Shown: positions 22,338 to 35,280, numbered from the stretch's first letter. The stretch: 64,000 nt of DNA from Hofstenia miamia (GCA_900660155.1 CABFPE010000318.1:334065-398064), one strand, 5' to 3'. Translations and numbers: made by a program. The notes: generated by a model not told the origin, from the letters alone.

Positions 22338-23561
22338 ATGGTTGAACGTGTTCGAAAGACCCCTAAACCCATTGAAGAGTCAGAGCCCGCGGTGACCATG
22401 GATATCTTTGAGAATACTCCAGTAAAGGTTCTCCTGCTATAAATGTTTATGCAAAAATGGAAAATCTCACAGCATTTTTTTAAAACCTGTTTCAATTTAA
22501 GCACTATAAAAACTCAGTTCAATGAATACGTAAGTATAATTATTGTTTGCTACAACAGTGCCTTGACAATTCTTAGTCATAAAAGAGCACATTTAAAATT
22601 GTGAATAGCTATTAAAAATTTAAAAAAATCCTTTGTCCTAGTAAACAGTAACATACCTGAAGTCTCAAAAGGGTGGCACTGGTAGTGACTAGCGGCAGGA
22701 CGACAATTTTTTACTCTGTCATTCTTTAAGAGCATAATGCTACTGGCAAAGAAGAGTATTTAAATATTTCTCATTTCAAAATTGCCTAAATGGTCTCAAT
22801 TCTATTTGGCAATTTTAACTAACAATCGCGTTGCCAGTAACTTTTTTTGGTAAGCTGTTAGGGTGCCCTTGTGTGGACTATTTATGCAGCTCGATAAATT
22901 ACTATCAATATCAACGAAATCATAAAGGCATTTAAAACTAAATTAAGAGCAGTGCAAAATATGCAGACCAATATTTTAACATTGCCACAAGATCACCATG
23001 GAAGCAATTTAGAAAGCCACAAGGTGCTTACTTGAAAAAATATAATGGAAAGCAGTGCATATTCTTTGATACAAGATTTGCACTCTTGACAGCTAAGCCT
23101 GAACATTGCTGTTTATTGCATTAGTAGCAAGCTATATCATATGATGAATAACACATTGGTAATTCCCGGATTTGCTTGCAAATCCATCGCAGCACGCGAG
23201 CCACAGAACAAGTGTGAAAACGCATTCGCTTGTTACTGCCACGCTGTCTATCGCGCAGAAGTGAATTCAAAATACAAGTTATTTATATGTAAAAACACGA
23301 ATCTATAGTATAAACAAAGCTAATTTAATAACGTGAACCAAATACACGGTTAATCGAAGACACACTTATAAAGCCCAATTAGGAGAATCTTCCAACTTGT
23401 GAAACAATATATAAATGAACTTACTAAGTTTGAAGTGATTGTTGCTCAGCTTGTGTGATGTTTCGCATCAAATATCAGCGGCTAAAATAGAAAATGTTGA
23501 AGATGCTAATTTGAGAACCCTGCAGAAGACCATGTGTTTACTTAAATTAAATAATAAATGA
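22338..23561 (+). CDS. Possible small three-exon gene, unrecognised
   Basis: Exon 1 starts at ATG 22338 (context AACAAAATGG) and reads MVERVRKTPKPIEESEPAVT then MDIFENTP, with donors GTAAAG (22422) or GTTCTC (22428), both phase 0. A second open piece around 22889-23022 contains KTKLRAVQNMQTNILTLPQD and ends at a GTGCTT donor. The last runs from about 23450 (acceptor GATTGTTGCTCAG) to a TGA at 23559-23561, reading LCDVSHQISAAKIENVEDAN and LRTLQKTMCLLKLNNK, with AATAAA 18 bases past the stop. The peptides look coding and helical. The phases do not chain cleanly, so this may be a gene with mis-placed borders or a decaying one. No family recognised. Confidence 0.35.
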
Positions 23562-24093
23562 TTTTGCTTGGAAAAATGAATAAATTAAAGACGTTAAATA
23601 ATGAATAATGAATTGAGTATTTTTTAAAATTATTTCACAAGGGACTACATCAAACACGCGTATTATTATTAATTAAAGGTTTCTTTGACAGCTATGGTAA
23701 CGGAATGATTTTGTTTGTTCAACTTTGATTTCGTCTAATTATATCCTTATTGCTAAAAACAAACAAAATCAAAAGTTATTAATATATTTATAAATATATA
23801 CAAGATGTAAATAAAACACATCTGTATTTAATCCACTACGTAATTTTAGCTCACAAATATTGATAAATAATAGACTACCCAATTATGGACTTATCAATAG
23901 TGCATCTCAAAAATATTACTAAGCCCTATGCATTATAAGGCAGTGCGATTTTCAATAATTCAACAATTATCAACAAATTAGTAGCATTATAAATGATCAT
24001 CAATTAATTGAAAGAAATCATGCTTTGATGGAACATTTTAATTTCGAAGCACTTCTCAAAAACCAAATTTCTATTTGTTAAGTTGTTCCCCAC

Positions 24094-24347
24094 CAGTGGC
24101 GCGTTTAGGGGGGGGGCGATCGCTCCCCCTCCCTTTGAGGTCAGCTGCCAACACTTAAGAAAAATGTTCTTTTCCTCAAAATTGAAAATTTTTATCTTTA
24201 ATTCAAGAATTTATCAATCGATTTGCTGCTAAAAAAAGACGATTGCATTTTGTTTGAGCTTACTTTTGTTCAAAAAACTTTTTTTACAATTTTTTTCTTT
24301 AAAAATGGGTTTAACCCCCTATTTTAAAAGTCCTAAACGCGCCACTG
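24094..24347. mobile_element. hAT MITE family 2, copy A
   Basis: Perfect 16-base terminal inverted repeats CAGTGGCGCGTTTAGG / CCTAAACGCGCCACTG. Flanking octamers TTCCCCAC and TTTCCCAC differ at one base, as an 8-bp hAT target duplication. 254 bases, G-run and C-run subterminal tracts, no coding capacity. It is inserted in a segment that is itself duplicated around 24.8-25.0 kb. Confidence 0.9.
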
Positions 24348-24371
24348 TTTCCCACCATCCGAACATTAAAT

Positions 24372-24658
24372 AAAGATGTGGAAAAGGTCATTGAAATTTT
24401 CGTATTTATGGCCGAGCTTTATAAGACTGTGCGATAATTGAAGGACTTCTACACAATTGAAAATTTTTCATAACTATAAATGGTGTAGTATTAAGTAATT
24501 AAGTAGATAGCACAAAACTTCAAAATGGCTTTTCCCTGCTCATTCACTAGTTACGGGTAGGCAGAGATGGACACGGACTAAGTCGAGCTGGACTTGAGTT
24601 GAGGCATCACAAAAACGGGCTGAAGATGTGGAAAAGGTCATGGAAATTTTTGTATTTA
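24372..24658 (+). repeat. Direct repeat pair, about 250 bases apart
   Basis: GATGTGGAAAAGGTCAT followed by GGAAATTTT and GTATTTA occurs at 24372-24409 and again at 24623-24658 with few changes. A looser match also links about 23960-24090 with 24800-24970 (a shared CTTCTCAAAAAC and AAATCATG..TTG context), so this block was probably duplicated before the MITE landed. Confidence 0.6.
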
Positions 24659-25290
24659 CCAATTTTTAGAGGTGCTTTCGAATCTGCTTACATTATAAGG
24701 CCTTGAATGATCTGCAATGTATCCTATTTACAACAAGTTGAATCTGCTTAAATACGGAAAAAATTTAAAAAATTGTCACTTATGTAAGAATCTATCAATT
24801 ATCAATAAATTATTGAACCACCTTACTAAGCTCTAGGATTGATAATAATGGATCAATTAGTAAGCAGTTAGCAGCAAAACACGAATTATTAACTATCAAT
24901 CATTTACTGAGTAAAATCATGTTTTGTCAGAACCTCTATTTCCTGATACTTCTCAAAAACAACATTTCTCAACAAAGTGCTTGAATGACTCACTTTGGGT
25001 GGTGGCGCTTCCGTTTGCATGCTACAAAAACCTATGTTCAAGCCCAATCCGATTCTGAAAATTTTGGTGCGACCCATTGAAGCCAACGCAATTTCACCTC
25101 ATATGCGATCCGTTTGGTAGACCTCCCAAAAGTTTAAAAGCGTTACAGACATCCTATTACACAGACATTAATAGATCAGAGAAATCAGAATAGCTCTCCT
25201 TTGACACCCAACTACCTCTTGAGAACGTCTTTACTAAAAATGAATAGTTGATGAAACACTCATATGCCATGTTTGTTTCAATGAAGATGT

Positions 25291-28200
25291 TCATAGAAAC
25301 AATTGTTGCAAGAATGCATCCTTCTTAAACATAACCTTACATACATTTTTGCATTCAACATGTCTGACTATAAGACTGTCTAAAATTAAATCTTGAGCAT
25401 AATTACGTAAACGAACAAATTTTGAGATAAGACGCATCTTGCACATTAACCCAAATAGTCTTAAATTGATAGTAAACAAGATGTTGACAAAAGATAGCTG
25501 AGTAGTTACGGGATGTTTGATGTTAAACAAGTTGGACGTAGAAGTAGCTTCATGCGATCTCAACGGAAAACGATTGATATTTATAAAGCACTTCGCGTTT
25601 AAATGAAAAAACACTACACACTGTCAGGACTAAGTCAATAACTACTCGTTTCGACTCAACCAAATTTAAAGTGGCATTGAAAAGACATGTAACTGCAAGC
25701 AGTTTTTTTATCATCATTGGCTTCCAGCGTACAGCGTCATCGTAACAAATTGAAGCACTTTGTTTTGTGTAGATAGGTTAGATTTTGGAAGAAACACATC
25801 GACGACGTTGATAATTTTTTATGTTTGCTTTAATGCTTATTATCCAAAATTATCACAAGATTGAATAGCTCCTTTTGAAAATTTTGGAAATCCAAGTTTA
25901 TTACAACAAATTTGTACATGTACACGAACATGAAAAAGGTAAAACAAAATTTAATGTGCGATCCAGTTTGTACTTTCAGATAATCAAACTATTGTTTCCT
26001 GTTAAAACAAGTCAAAGCTGAAGTTGATATAAAAGTTTTAAAACCTAAAATCCTATTAAAACAATTTTTTCCAATTACTAGTTGTAGAAGTAGTTGCATG
26101 GAATAATAAACACAAATAAAAAAACATCAATGTGTTCATATTTTGATAGTAAGTAATATTGGTGTAATCTATCTTAATTCCAATTGAATACCATTCATTA
26201 CGCGATAAGAAAAATATAATTGAATCGACCTTAACTACATGTAGTACAATCGCAAAAATGATTTTATAAATGCGGATCATTTGCTATGTTTATTTGCATA
26301 TGATGTCATATAGAGACTGATTTGATACGTAGCTTCACTTCAACTAAACGTTTAAGCTAATTTTAAATAAATATTTAAATAATTTTATATACATTGGATA
26401 TTATATGTTAAATAGAACGGTGAATGTCTTATCTACGCAATTTACGGAGCAAATTTTAAAACAATGAGAGAACACTGGCGTAAATGAAATAAAGTTCCGC
26501 ATCCAAATCTGTTATCATTCAAATTATTTTTTTTAATTGCGTCTGTCTAAATGCGTTACGGCATTTTCCAAGGATGTAACCCTGACTTAATATAAATGAA
26601 GACCTGCAAATAAAAAAATTGCAGACAAAGTTTATCAGACAGCTATTGTTTTACATTCGAAAAATTGCAAATTGGAAAACATTCTAGGCTTAACATTTGC
26701 TGTACGGGGATAACAGGCCAACATGAAATTAAGACAAATTTATTGCTAATAACCCAGCTTTTATCAAAGAATACAAGATGTAATTTAAATACAGGCATGT
26801 TTACTAACTCGTAAATTATCCGAGAGCATGTTCACAGTAAAATCAACTTAACTAGTAACTTATGAAACAAAGCATTATAATGTCTTTATTGCCTATTTCA
26901 AAATAACCTGTTTGATACAACAACGGACAGTAAATTTATCAGGTGTAAATCTACTGATAGGAATCGAGCGAAGATCAAACTTACCAGCACATTTGTTTAA
27001 TAACAGATTAAACGCGATTTATTAAAAATTCCAAGAGAAGCTAATATGCGCGATTATGTCCATTCGAAAATAATTCCACAACCAAAGTTTTCCAGGAATG
27101 AACTTAATAGTCTAACCTTTGTTTTTGGAGCAAACTAGCAACCTTAATCATTCCATTGTCAGCACATAAATATATAACAATATACATACATCTATGTATT
27201 TGAGCCATAATTGAAGGAAGCGAAAAAAATTTTAATTGAACAGTAAAGTTCGCAACATAAATAAAAAATTCCTCGTAACTACATTATTGGCGAAATAATT
27301 ATGATAGCAGGTTGAAATCAGATCTTAATTTACCGCGCTTCAATAAACTGTATTTTAGTAATTGTAGTGTGAGAAGCAATGAGTGTGAAAGAAAATATTG
27401 ACAAACCTTCACCTGAAATCGACTGGTTCTGAAAATGCTGACGAAGCGAGTGTGACAGATTATTGTTGTGGGATGTGCAAACGATAAATTATTCAAAGCT
27501 TAAAGTTAATTCACTGTTTCATGAAAGTACTTTAGCAGATGTTGTGCGTTTTCACTTAAACCGCTCCAAACTGGACTCCCTCAACTGCTCAAATATTTAA
27601 CACGGTTATTAAATTAATTATGAAAATTTTACAAATTCATTCATTCAATGAAGGCTTAAATAAAAATCATTCTTTTCACAAAGGGGGAGTATAAACTGAA
27701 TTATTTAGGTACGTGACTAAGAACATTTGGCCTACAAAGTGTTTCTCGTTTACGACTTTTAGACTTCGAATTATAAATGAAACCCGTAAAAAACACAGCG
27801 AAACAGCATAAATTTTTTTACATTTGTAATTTTCAACTATCGTTTTAAACACCAATTTAAAGAAAACCTGTAAACTTTCGTTAAGGATTTTTAACACCTA
27901 AAAAGACTCTTCATTATAAATTCTTTGATACATTTCATACTTGAAAAAAATAATTACCTGCTCAACCTCAACAACCAAAAAATGTTTAATATTCCGAATT
28001 GGACGACACTTTGACCATTTTAGGCCAAAGGAGGGAAAATTAACTCTCGAGACGCTAAGAGCACTCAATTAATTTCAATATAAAAATTCGTTAAGTGTAG
28101 CCAACTGAAACCTCATTTTTTGTTTCCTCTATTGTTAAAAAATAAACATAAAAATTTGAAAGAAATAACGGGAATGAACAGCAGTAAGATGTCTCTTCTG

Positions 28201-28618
28201 TTTCAATCAATTAATTCTAACTTCAAATTTAAAAAATTTAATTAATTCATGTATTCTCGGGGAATACAGTAATTACAAACGAATATCATTTTATCAAGAA
28301 CAAGCTAAAAGTATCATCTAACTTGCCCCTCAAAAACGTTCTACTGCATACATAAAATTTGAAAGCGAATTAATTTCATTTCAGTAAATAAAAATGTCTC
28401 TGAAAACGGAGAATTTTGAAAAATATGAATAAATGAATTTTAATAAAATTACCTGTTCTCTTTTGGTAAAAGGGAATCGAGTTATGTGTGAGTTCATATT
28501 AAATTATAGTTTATGATATAAAGTTTTAGCAGACAGATTAAGTGAATTAACACTTTGATTAAGCCATACGATCAAGAGATTACTCACCTAGTCCACATAG
28601 CAGCACCCTAAACACCAT
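25291..28618 (-). CDS. Possible three-exon secreted protein
   Basis: Proposed join (minus): 28618-28588, 27498-27413, 25620-25291. All phases fit and give 148 residues. Exon 1 (MVFRVLLCGL) has an excellent donor CTAG|GTGAGT. Exon 2 continues ALNNLSFAHPTTIICH and ends CAG|GTGAAG; its acceptor is weak. The last exon follows TCCTGACAG and contains NAKCFININRFPLRSH, FGLMCKM and HVECKNVCKV before a TGA. The N-terminus resembles a signal peptide. The GLMCKM...C-x3-C ending also occurs in the candidate at 5.0-5.6 kb. Family unknown. Intermediate exons may be missing, or the last exon may belong elsewhere. Confidence 0.33.
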
Positions 28619-28870
28619 CCATTGAACGTGTACGCGCAATGCTCGTGAGTGTAAAGCAATAATTGGCTATTGGCACTGGAGATAACGAGTTAATCCTGCG
28701 CGCACGCTTTCCCGGCGTCCCTCCTAATTGAAAACTGGCCGCACGACGTACTGCCAGCAGATGGTTCCAATCGCGCCTGTCTGTACACAATCTTCGCCTC
28801 AACTGCACTAATGCACATGTGGTGATACACCAATCGTCGGCTCACAACGTTTGATTTCTGTAAACTAGCC
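28619..28870 (-). promoter_or_regulatory. GC-rich 5' region with inverted CCAAT boxes
   Basis: This is a GC island directly upstream of the MVFRVLLCGL start. On the minus strand it carries two CCAAT words (TGCCAATAGCCAATT, around 28663-28678) and an E-box CATCTG, and an upstream frame ending MDGV and a stop overlaps the start region. It fits a promoter plus 5' UTR. It also overlaps a 66-codon open frame that I take to be non-coding. Confidence 0.4.
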
Positions 28871-29569
28871 CTAATTTAAACGCTGCTTAAACGTTTGCAA
28901 ACACAGAAATAGAATATGTAAATATCAAATAAATAAGTTTCAAGATAACGCTTTCTCCGTGTATATAATAAAATTGTAAGCAATCATATTACAGGTTTAT
29001 TTTTTAGCGACATCTTGTAACAGCTTATGAAATTTCAAATCTTTGGCAAACAGTTATTTCAACCGACATTTCATCAAATTAAAATGTATTATTACTAAAA
29101 CTTTAAACACAGATGTTTAGTAAATTTTTTAGTCAATGCTGTCTTCTCGGAATCATCAAGCTCAGACTAATGCCCCGTTCTGGTATAAAAGTATTGATTC
29201 ACAGAAGAATGCTAGATCAGGAGAATCATACTTTGTTTCAACAAACGATTATAAAATTAGCCTACACAACTCTTAAGCTGTTTCTAAACAAAATAATCAA
29301 AGTTCAGCATGAGAGGCGAGTAATTTTATTACAAATTACATTAAAAAAGAATTTTATAATTGTAAAAAATTTAAATTCAGAATTACTCGCAATTCTTGAA
29401 AGAGGATTCACTAATTAATGTATTTATTACTTTAACACTGCCCGTGAGCAAACACATTTGGAATCAGTGATGGGCACGACTGGGGCTGATATTGTAATAA
29501 ATTACAAACAAAATAAAATTAATAAAAACATGATCTTAGATTATATGTTCACAGACAAACTTAAAAGGG

Positions 29570-29800
29570 CCCTGTCTCTTTGAAAGGACAGACAGCTATT
29601 CGACTTTTGCAAAAAACTTTGTCCAAGACTATCATGAAATGAGGAAATCGTGAGAAATAGACACATCTATTTGTGAACGCCTTCGAAAAGTGAAATGCTG
29701 TGCCTGAAGCACTTGATATGATTAACCATTTTTCATTGAAAGTTTCGGTTTTTTAAAAACTTTCAAATAATCTAGAGTTTGCGTACAGGTATTTCGTGGG
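29570..29800 (+). repeat. Dispersed repeat R1, copy 1 (left half)
   Basis: It shares with 33478-33890 the words CCTTT..AAGGACA, ATGAAAT..GGAAAATC, GACACATCTATT.GTGAACG and TTTTTCATTGAAA, in the same order. Class unknown. Confidence 0.6.
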
Positions 29801-31109
29801 TTCTAAGAACTTAAAATACTTTTCAAGAAATCTTCAAATATTTAAAAAAATTCGTAAATAAGTATTAGTGTCTCCAAATACTTTTTCTCAATAAAAAATA
29901 TGCAAAGATATTCAGGGTATAAATTGAATGTAACCAATAAATGGTACTAAGAAATAAGTCAATTATTTCTATGTGTAGCATCGTCAATATTTTCAGATTT
30001 AGTGAACAATTGAGTGAGAATTCAACGTAAATTCTACTTGCAAAATTGCAAACGTGTAAATATCAGCACAATAGAATGGATTGGTATATATCTTCCACTT
30101 TCCTAACACCAAATTAACACGACTAAAAACTTCAATTTAAAGTTTTACAAAACCAACTGACAACAATTATAATTATCGAAATTAAGGCATTACGCTATTT
30201 CCAGTCGCGCATCAATCAAATTTCAGTGAGAACTTTCTATTCAACGTAAAATAAATCCACAGCAAGGGGTATTTATCAAGAAGTCAGGTGTAAGGCCATG
30301 GTTGACAAAAATGCATTAAAACAGTTAATCTAATTTAGAGTTGTGAGATAATATATATTTTACTGTTCCTGTAATCAATTAAATTAATTTCTAATTACAT
30401 TACTCCATTTACTTCGTTGATTTAATCAATTCGGAGATTAATATTATTAGCAATTCAGTGAATTGTTCCGTCGGAACTGGAGCCATTTTTAGCAATTAAT
30501 TTTGCCTAATTTTAATATAGATAAGTAGGCAATAATAAACCCTCTTGTTGTAAGGACGTCTACGAAGGCCTAATTAAGAATACTTTTCCTCAATTATTTT
30601 AATAAATAAGATATACATCCAGAGGAAATAGGACCAAATGGCGCCTTGGAATGACTAATATTCGGGGTTAGTTATTATACATCTTTCATTTTAACTAAAG
30701 ATTTATGAAGAACTTTAAATACACAAAATCACGTGCAATATAAAACTAGTACAATGAGCACAAACAATTATAAAACACCTGTCGTTTGTGAACTGGGTGC
30801 CTTTCGTCCAAACCCAACAATAAATTAAATTAAGATTCAATTGTGAAGCCATTCTATAACATTTCAAACAAGGAAAGTAATTGGTCAATTCATGGACCAT
30901 TCCTCATTAAATGAACACTTTTTAATATAAACCTAAATAAATTTTCCTCAAGCTATACTATATTGAAATGCTTGCAAAATTATGAAGCCAAACATTTAGG
31001 TTTTTAAGCTTTATAAGCATAAGGGCGTTCAAATCCAATTAGAAATGTTAGAAACGCACGTGAAAGGCATAATATTTCTTATTTTTGAACTTACAAACAG
31101 CTAACTTAC
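29801..31109. other. No gene supported
   Basis: AT-rich sequence. A minus-strand stretch at 30770-30857 (reading LIYCWVWTKGTQFTND, between TTATAG and CAG|GTGTTT) could be an exon of the gene proposed at 31142, but the phase does not fit. Confidence 0.35.
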
Positions 31110-31142
31110 CATTAATTGCGATAAAACCTGCATTTCAACCAT
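31110..31142 (-). CDS. Possible first coding exon (11 codons)
   Basis: ATG at 31142 opens MVEMQVLSQLM directly into a near-perfect donor ATG|GTAAGTTA. The 40 bases upstream contain an inverted CCAAT (GTATTGGTTCCGG). No matching downstream exon could be assigned. Confidence 0.25.
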
Positions 31143-32284
31143 TTTAAGTCCTTTCACCGGAACCAATACAATTCTATTTATATTTCAAGTTTTGCAAAAA
31201 TTATGCAAATGTTTCAACAAGATTGTAACATGTGAAACAGCTAGAAACTGCGTTATCTATTATCCCCTAGCCCTAAAAGGACTATTGATCCTTGAAAATG
31301 AAAATATGCCAAAAGAATTTTTTACATTTATATTTTCAACTAAACCATGGCAAAAATTCCGCCAAATGCTGTAAAGGCAAATATGCATACTAGGTTAGCC
31401 TTTGTGAGTAGATTGAGATTCATCATTCTTCAAAACTATTCTACATATGTCATGAAAGATATTACTACAATGCTTTACAACACAAATCCCAGTTTAATTT
31501 TTTATAAAAAGTCAACATACAGAACTTTGAATTAAATCTTTAGAAAACGAAGAAAACCATAAACTTAAGCAACAACAATTAAAAGCCCTTAGACAGATTT
31601 CAATGCAGTAGGAATCGTTGGAGATATTTAATGAATTCGAGAAATAACGCTTTTGTCTTATATAATAGATTAATAAAACACGCTTGGATTATTTACAAAA
31701 GGAACGTCCGCAAATGACTTTCTCGGAATACCTACAAATATTTACACACAGATCTAATTTCTAATAATCCTTAAAAATATGAAATCTAATTGTTTTATTT
31801 TCAATCGGTAAAAGTGTTGCAGACAGAAGTCCTGAGAAGATATTTTTTAAAATAATTACTTAGTACAAAATTTTTAATTCGGCTGAAAAATATATTTTAA
31901 CCGTTTTTACTTAAAACGGCTTCCGAAAATCACAGCATTTGTAAAAAATGACGCGGATAGGACTTCAATTAGCTATACTTATGTCACGAGATCAAATACT
32001 ATGCTAATACTAATAAAATAGAAGGCAGTAAGGATCAAATATTTCGACAAAAAATCAACTAAAATTAGTTATTGTATAATAATTTAGTCGAGGAGTTTCT
32101 TAATTGAATATAATTAGTATTGATAACTAAAGAGAGAGAAAGTAGGAGACGATAGTCATCCACGTAAATGAAGTTAATAGCATAATCATAATGTTAAGGA
32201 ATCTAGAGAATATCGATAAAGAATATTACAGTATAACATTTCTAATGAAAAAATCGTACATTCCAGTTAGTACTAATGTGCATT
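31143..32284. other. No gene supported
   Basis: AT-rich sequence. Overlapping plus-strand open frames at 31192-31535 show no splice or homology signal. Confidence 0.4.
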
Positions 32285-32530
32285 GAAAATTTCAATTTTT
32301 AAGAAAGGAAATCAGGAAGTCGAAATCTCATTGGGAGCAACTAACCTTAACTGTTTCCTTTTATGTAGATAGACCACCACAAAAAAATCATTGAGGTGTG
32401 CCGTGCGTAATGTCAGAGGTCATGAAACCTTAATGGGACAGCGACCAGAGGCGGTTTAAGAACCAAAATGAAAGAAGAGACTATGATTTATTTTGTGAGG
32501 CTTTCAGATTTGGATAGCACTACGGCAATT
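32285..32530 (+). repeat. Dispersed repeat R1, copy 2 (right half)
   Basis: Shares CATTGAAAATTTCAA, AACTAACCTTAACTG, GTGCCGTGCG and GGGACAGCGACC with 33478-33890 in the same order and orientation. Confidence 0.65.
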
Positions 32531-33477
32531 ACAATAACTGCGAGTACACTTTATATACTATCACCTAATGACTTGAGTTTCAAGGAAAGAGTTAATTATA
32601 AACAGATTAGGCAATCTATCAATGCAATTTGAGTAATTTCATTTTCAAATAACTCCAATTACAACTAGTTTTTGTCGTTCATTTGAAATTACACTAATAT
32701 TCTTTACAAAGCAATTAAGAGGCAATTTTCTTATGCTTCATAATGAATGAGTTGATTTGCGTTAAAAACGTAGAATTTATCAGGAATAAACAATTTCCCT
32801 ATACAGACTACTGTATTTTAAAACAGGAGCTCCGAATTACTGACACCACGTAAACAGATTTTGTTCTTTTATTACATAAATTCTAGAGATTTACGAAGAC
32901 CCCATTTAACTTGAGACTAATTTGGCGCAGTGACATACACAAGGAAGCATGGTAGAATGTCCACCTACACCAGTCAGGTTTTCAACATTGACTTTACTTG
33001 ATCAAAAAAAATCTGAAAGTTTTTTGTAAAAATTAATACAATATTAAAAAGTAAGGTGGTGAGAACCACTTAAGTGGCCTATTTTTTCAATATTTCGAAA
33101 ATTTCGCGGGGTTTGCCCGGCTTTGGTCACTCAAAATAATCACAAATGAGATGGCCTTCTCGTGGAAGATTCATGTGTAGGCTCCTGATCTAGAGAATAA
33201 TTATTGTGTTAATTGCAAATTTAAATTTTAGAAAGTTATGACATTTAAGCCATTTACGAATGTGCATACAGACCAATTTAATTTTAACAGACAATTCTAG
33301 ACAGTGCGCGATTTAGTATGAAGTCGCAGTGTACGCATTTATCTACCAACAAAAGAGCATATAGTAAAAACTGCATAACATTAGTATATTTATAATATGA
33401 CTAAGTTGCCAGTAAAACAAGACTTGTTTGTTGGGATCTTTAGAAAGGATTACGATAGAGGATAATGTGGAGACTAA

Positions 33478-33890
33478 CTCTAAACTACCTATGTCCTTTA
33501 TAAAGGACAAACTGTTTTTCAACATTTTTAGGCAATTTTCTCCAAGCCAATTATGAAATTTGGAAAATCTGATATGGACACATCTATTGGTGAACGTGTT
33601 TGACAATGTGTACTTCAGTGTATTGCTATGGTTGAATTTTGCGAAAACATTCTGATTTTTCATTGAAAATTTCAAATTTTTAAAGAAAGTTTTAAATTCT
33701 TCCTAGTGTTGAGGTAATCTGGAGGTTGAAATACCACGTGAACAACAACTAACCTTAACTGTAAATAGATAATCCAAACTTATTGAGTCATGCCGTGCGC
33801 AAATTCGGAGGCCACGACATTATAATAGGACAACGACCGGTAGTGGAAACACTAATCTATTTTGTAGTACTTTCAACTTTTTTAGTTCAT
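33478..33890 (+). repeat. Dispersed repeat R1, copy 3 (fullest)
   Basis: The longest copy, about 410 bases. It begins near the palindrome TGTCCTTTATAAAGGACA, then TTTTCTCCAAGCCAATTATG, GACACATCTATTGGTGAACG, TTTTTCATTGAAAATTTCAA, AACTAACCTTAACTG, CATGCCGTGCG and GGACAACGACC. The antisense open frame at 33343-33675 lies across it and is not a gene. Confidence 0.65.
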
Positions 33891-34390
33891 GAGTTATAAG
33901 CATTTAAAATTTTTTCAAAATACTATACAAAATTTTCTCATTTCTTAGACAGTTTGAGGCTATTATAATTTCATTATTGCTCTAATATACACTAAAAACC
34001 ATTAAAAACTGTAATATCGATACTGGTTTTTTGTATCGGCCAGACCAAATGTTTTCGGTTTAGCATGTAAATTGTACATATGTTGATATTAATTTGTAAA
34101 TAAGCAAGAGAATTCGTTGTAAATAGAGCACAGTTTTAGCACAGTTTTAGTGCTCGTTGATATCTTCTGCCCGTCGTCGTTTCCATAAGAATAGGCCTCT
34201 AAACGTAATTAGGGATGCAAAGCATCCACGGGAGACATTACAAAACGGCAAAGAAAAAGTTGAAAGGGAAACTGGCTTGTGCAAACGCAGCAAGTATAGT
34301 ATGGTGAAAGCTGATAGACTAAATACAATCTCATGTCAACAAATCAGATGAAAATGCCTAGATCCTTAAGCAACTCACAGTTATCATGAA

Positions 34391-35280
34391 TACATACATG
34401 TATTTAAATGAAGGTAAAGAATGTGTGAAATCTTTAATTGAAGTACGTACGATTTGGTGGATGGCTGAGCTATTAGCTTAGCAAACATTTACAAGGAGCT
34501 TATCGCATTAATAACTTTAAGAGACACCTAAGTGGCCCACTACATTTCATTAGATCAATACACTTCTCCAAAAGGTAGTTAAATTCAACATTTATACACA
34601 AATAGTTCTTAATCACTTCAACCACCAGAAAAACTAGCAAAATGCAAAAGGGAAACATTTGGAGCTAAAATTGTAGATGAAATTTCATAAACACTTTTTT
34701 AACGAATTGCAAAATGTAATTCTAGTTGATATTTAATGCAAAATATATTTAACAATTTCAGTATATGCATAAAATGGGACCAATTCATTTTTTACATGTA
34801 TAAACGAAAAAATTGTGTGGGAATATTTGACTAAATTGAAAAAATTGTGAAGTAACTTAAAATAAATCCCAGCTCTGAAACTGAAATTTAGAGCACGTAC
34901 TAATGAAAAGGAAGTGCAAATTATATATTACGAAGTTTGGGTACATCAAACGAAAGTTTATAGGAACTCTCATTATGAAGTATTAAAAGAATCGAATACA
35001 ATGTATAATTAATAAATTACTGAAATAATTATACAAATTATGGAATTAAACTTCCTAGTTGTGTAATTAAATCGAACAAGTTGGAAAAACGCATGAAGTA
35101 GGCGTGTTTTTTGAAACAGTACGATTCCTGTAAACGCTCGGAAGGGGCAATTTCACATTTAGAATATGGATTTTAACTCACTTCATTCGTTGAAATTTAA
35201 CTAAACTAAATGATTGCTAGGAACTGTTCACTCAAAATTTGAGGATTTCTCCAATCGCAATCGTTGACAATGGCTGATTC
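34391..35280. other. No gene seen
   Basis: AT-rich sequence. A CACCTAAGTGGCC word near 34530 recalls CACTTAAGTGGCC near 33070 and may mark a worn element end. Confidence 0.4.

Noticed and set aside
29440-29500. CAGTGATGGGCACGACTGG as a hAT element end
   Set aside because: No inverted partner was found within a reasonable distance.
33343-33675. 110-codon minus-strand frame
   Set aside because: It falls on the dispersed repeat R1 and is not conserved in the other copies.
34021-34360. Possible LTR-like stretch with a short tandem repeat (CACAGTTTTAG twice) and a 64-codon plus frame
   Set aside because: No paired copy, no TG...CA ends with a target duplication, and no splice or family support for the frame.
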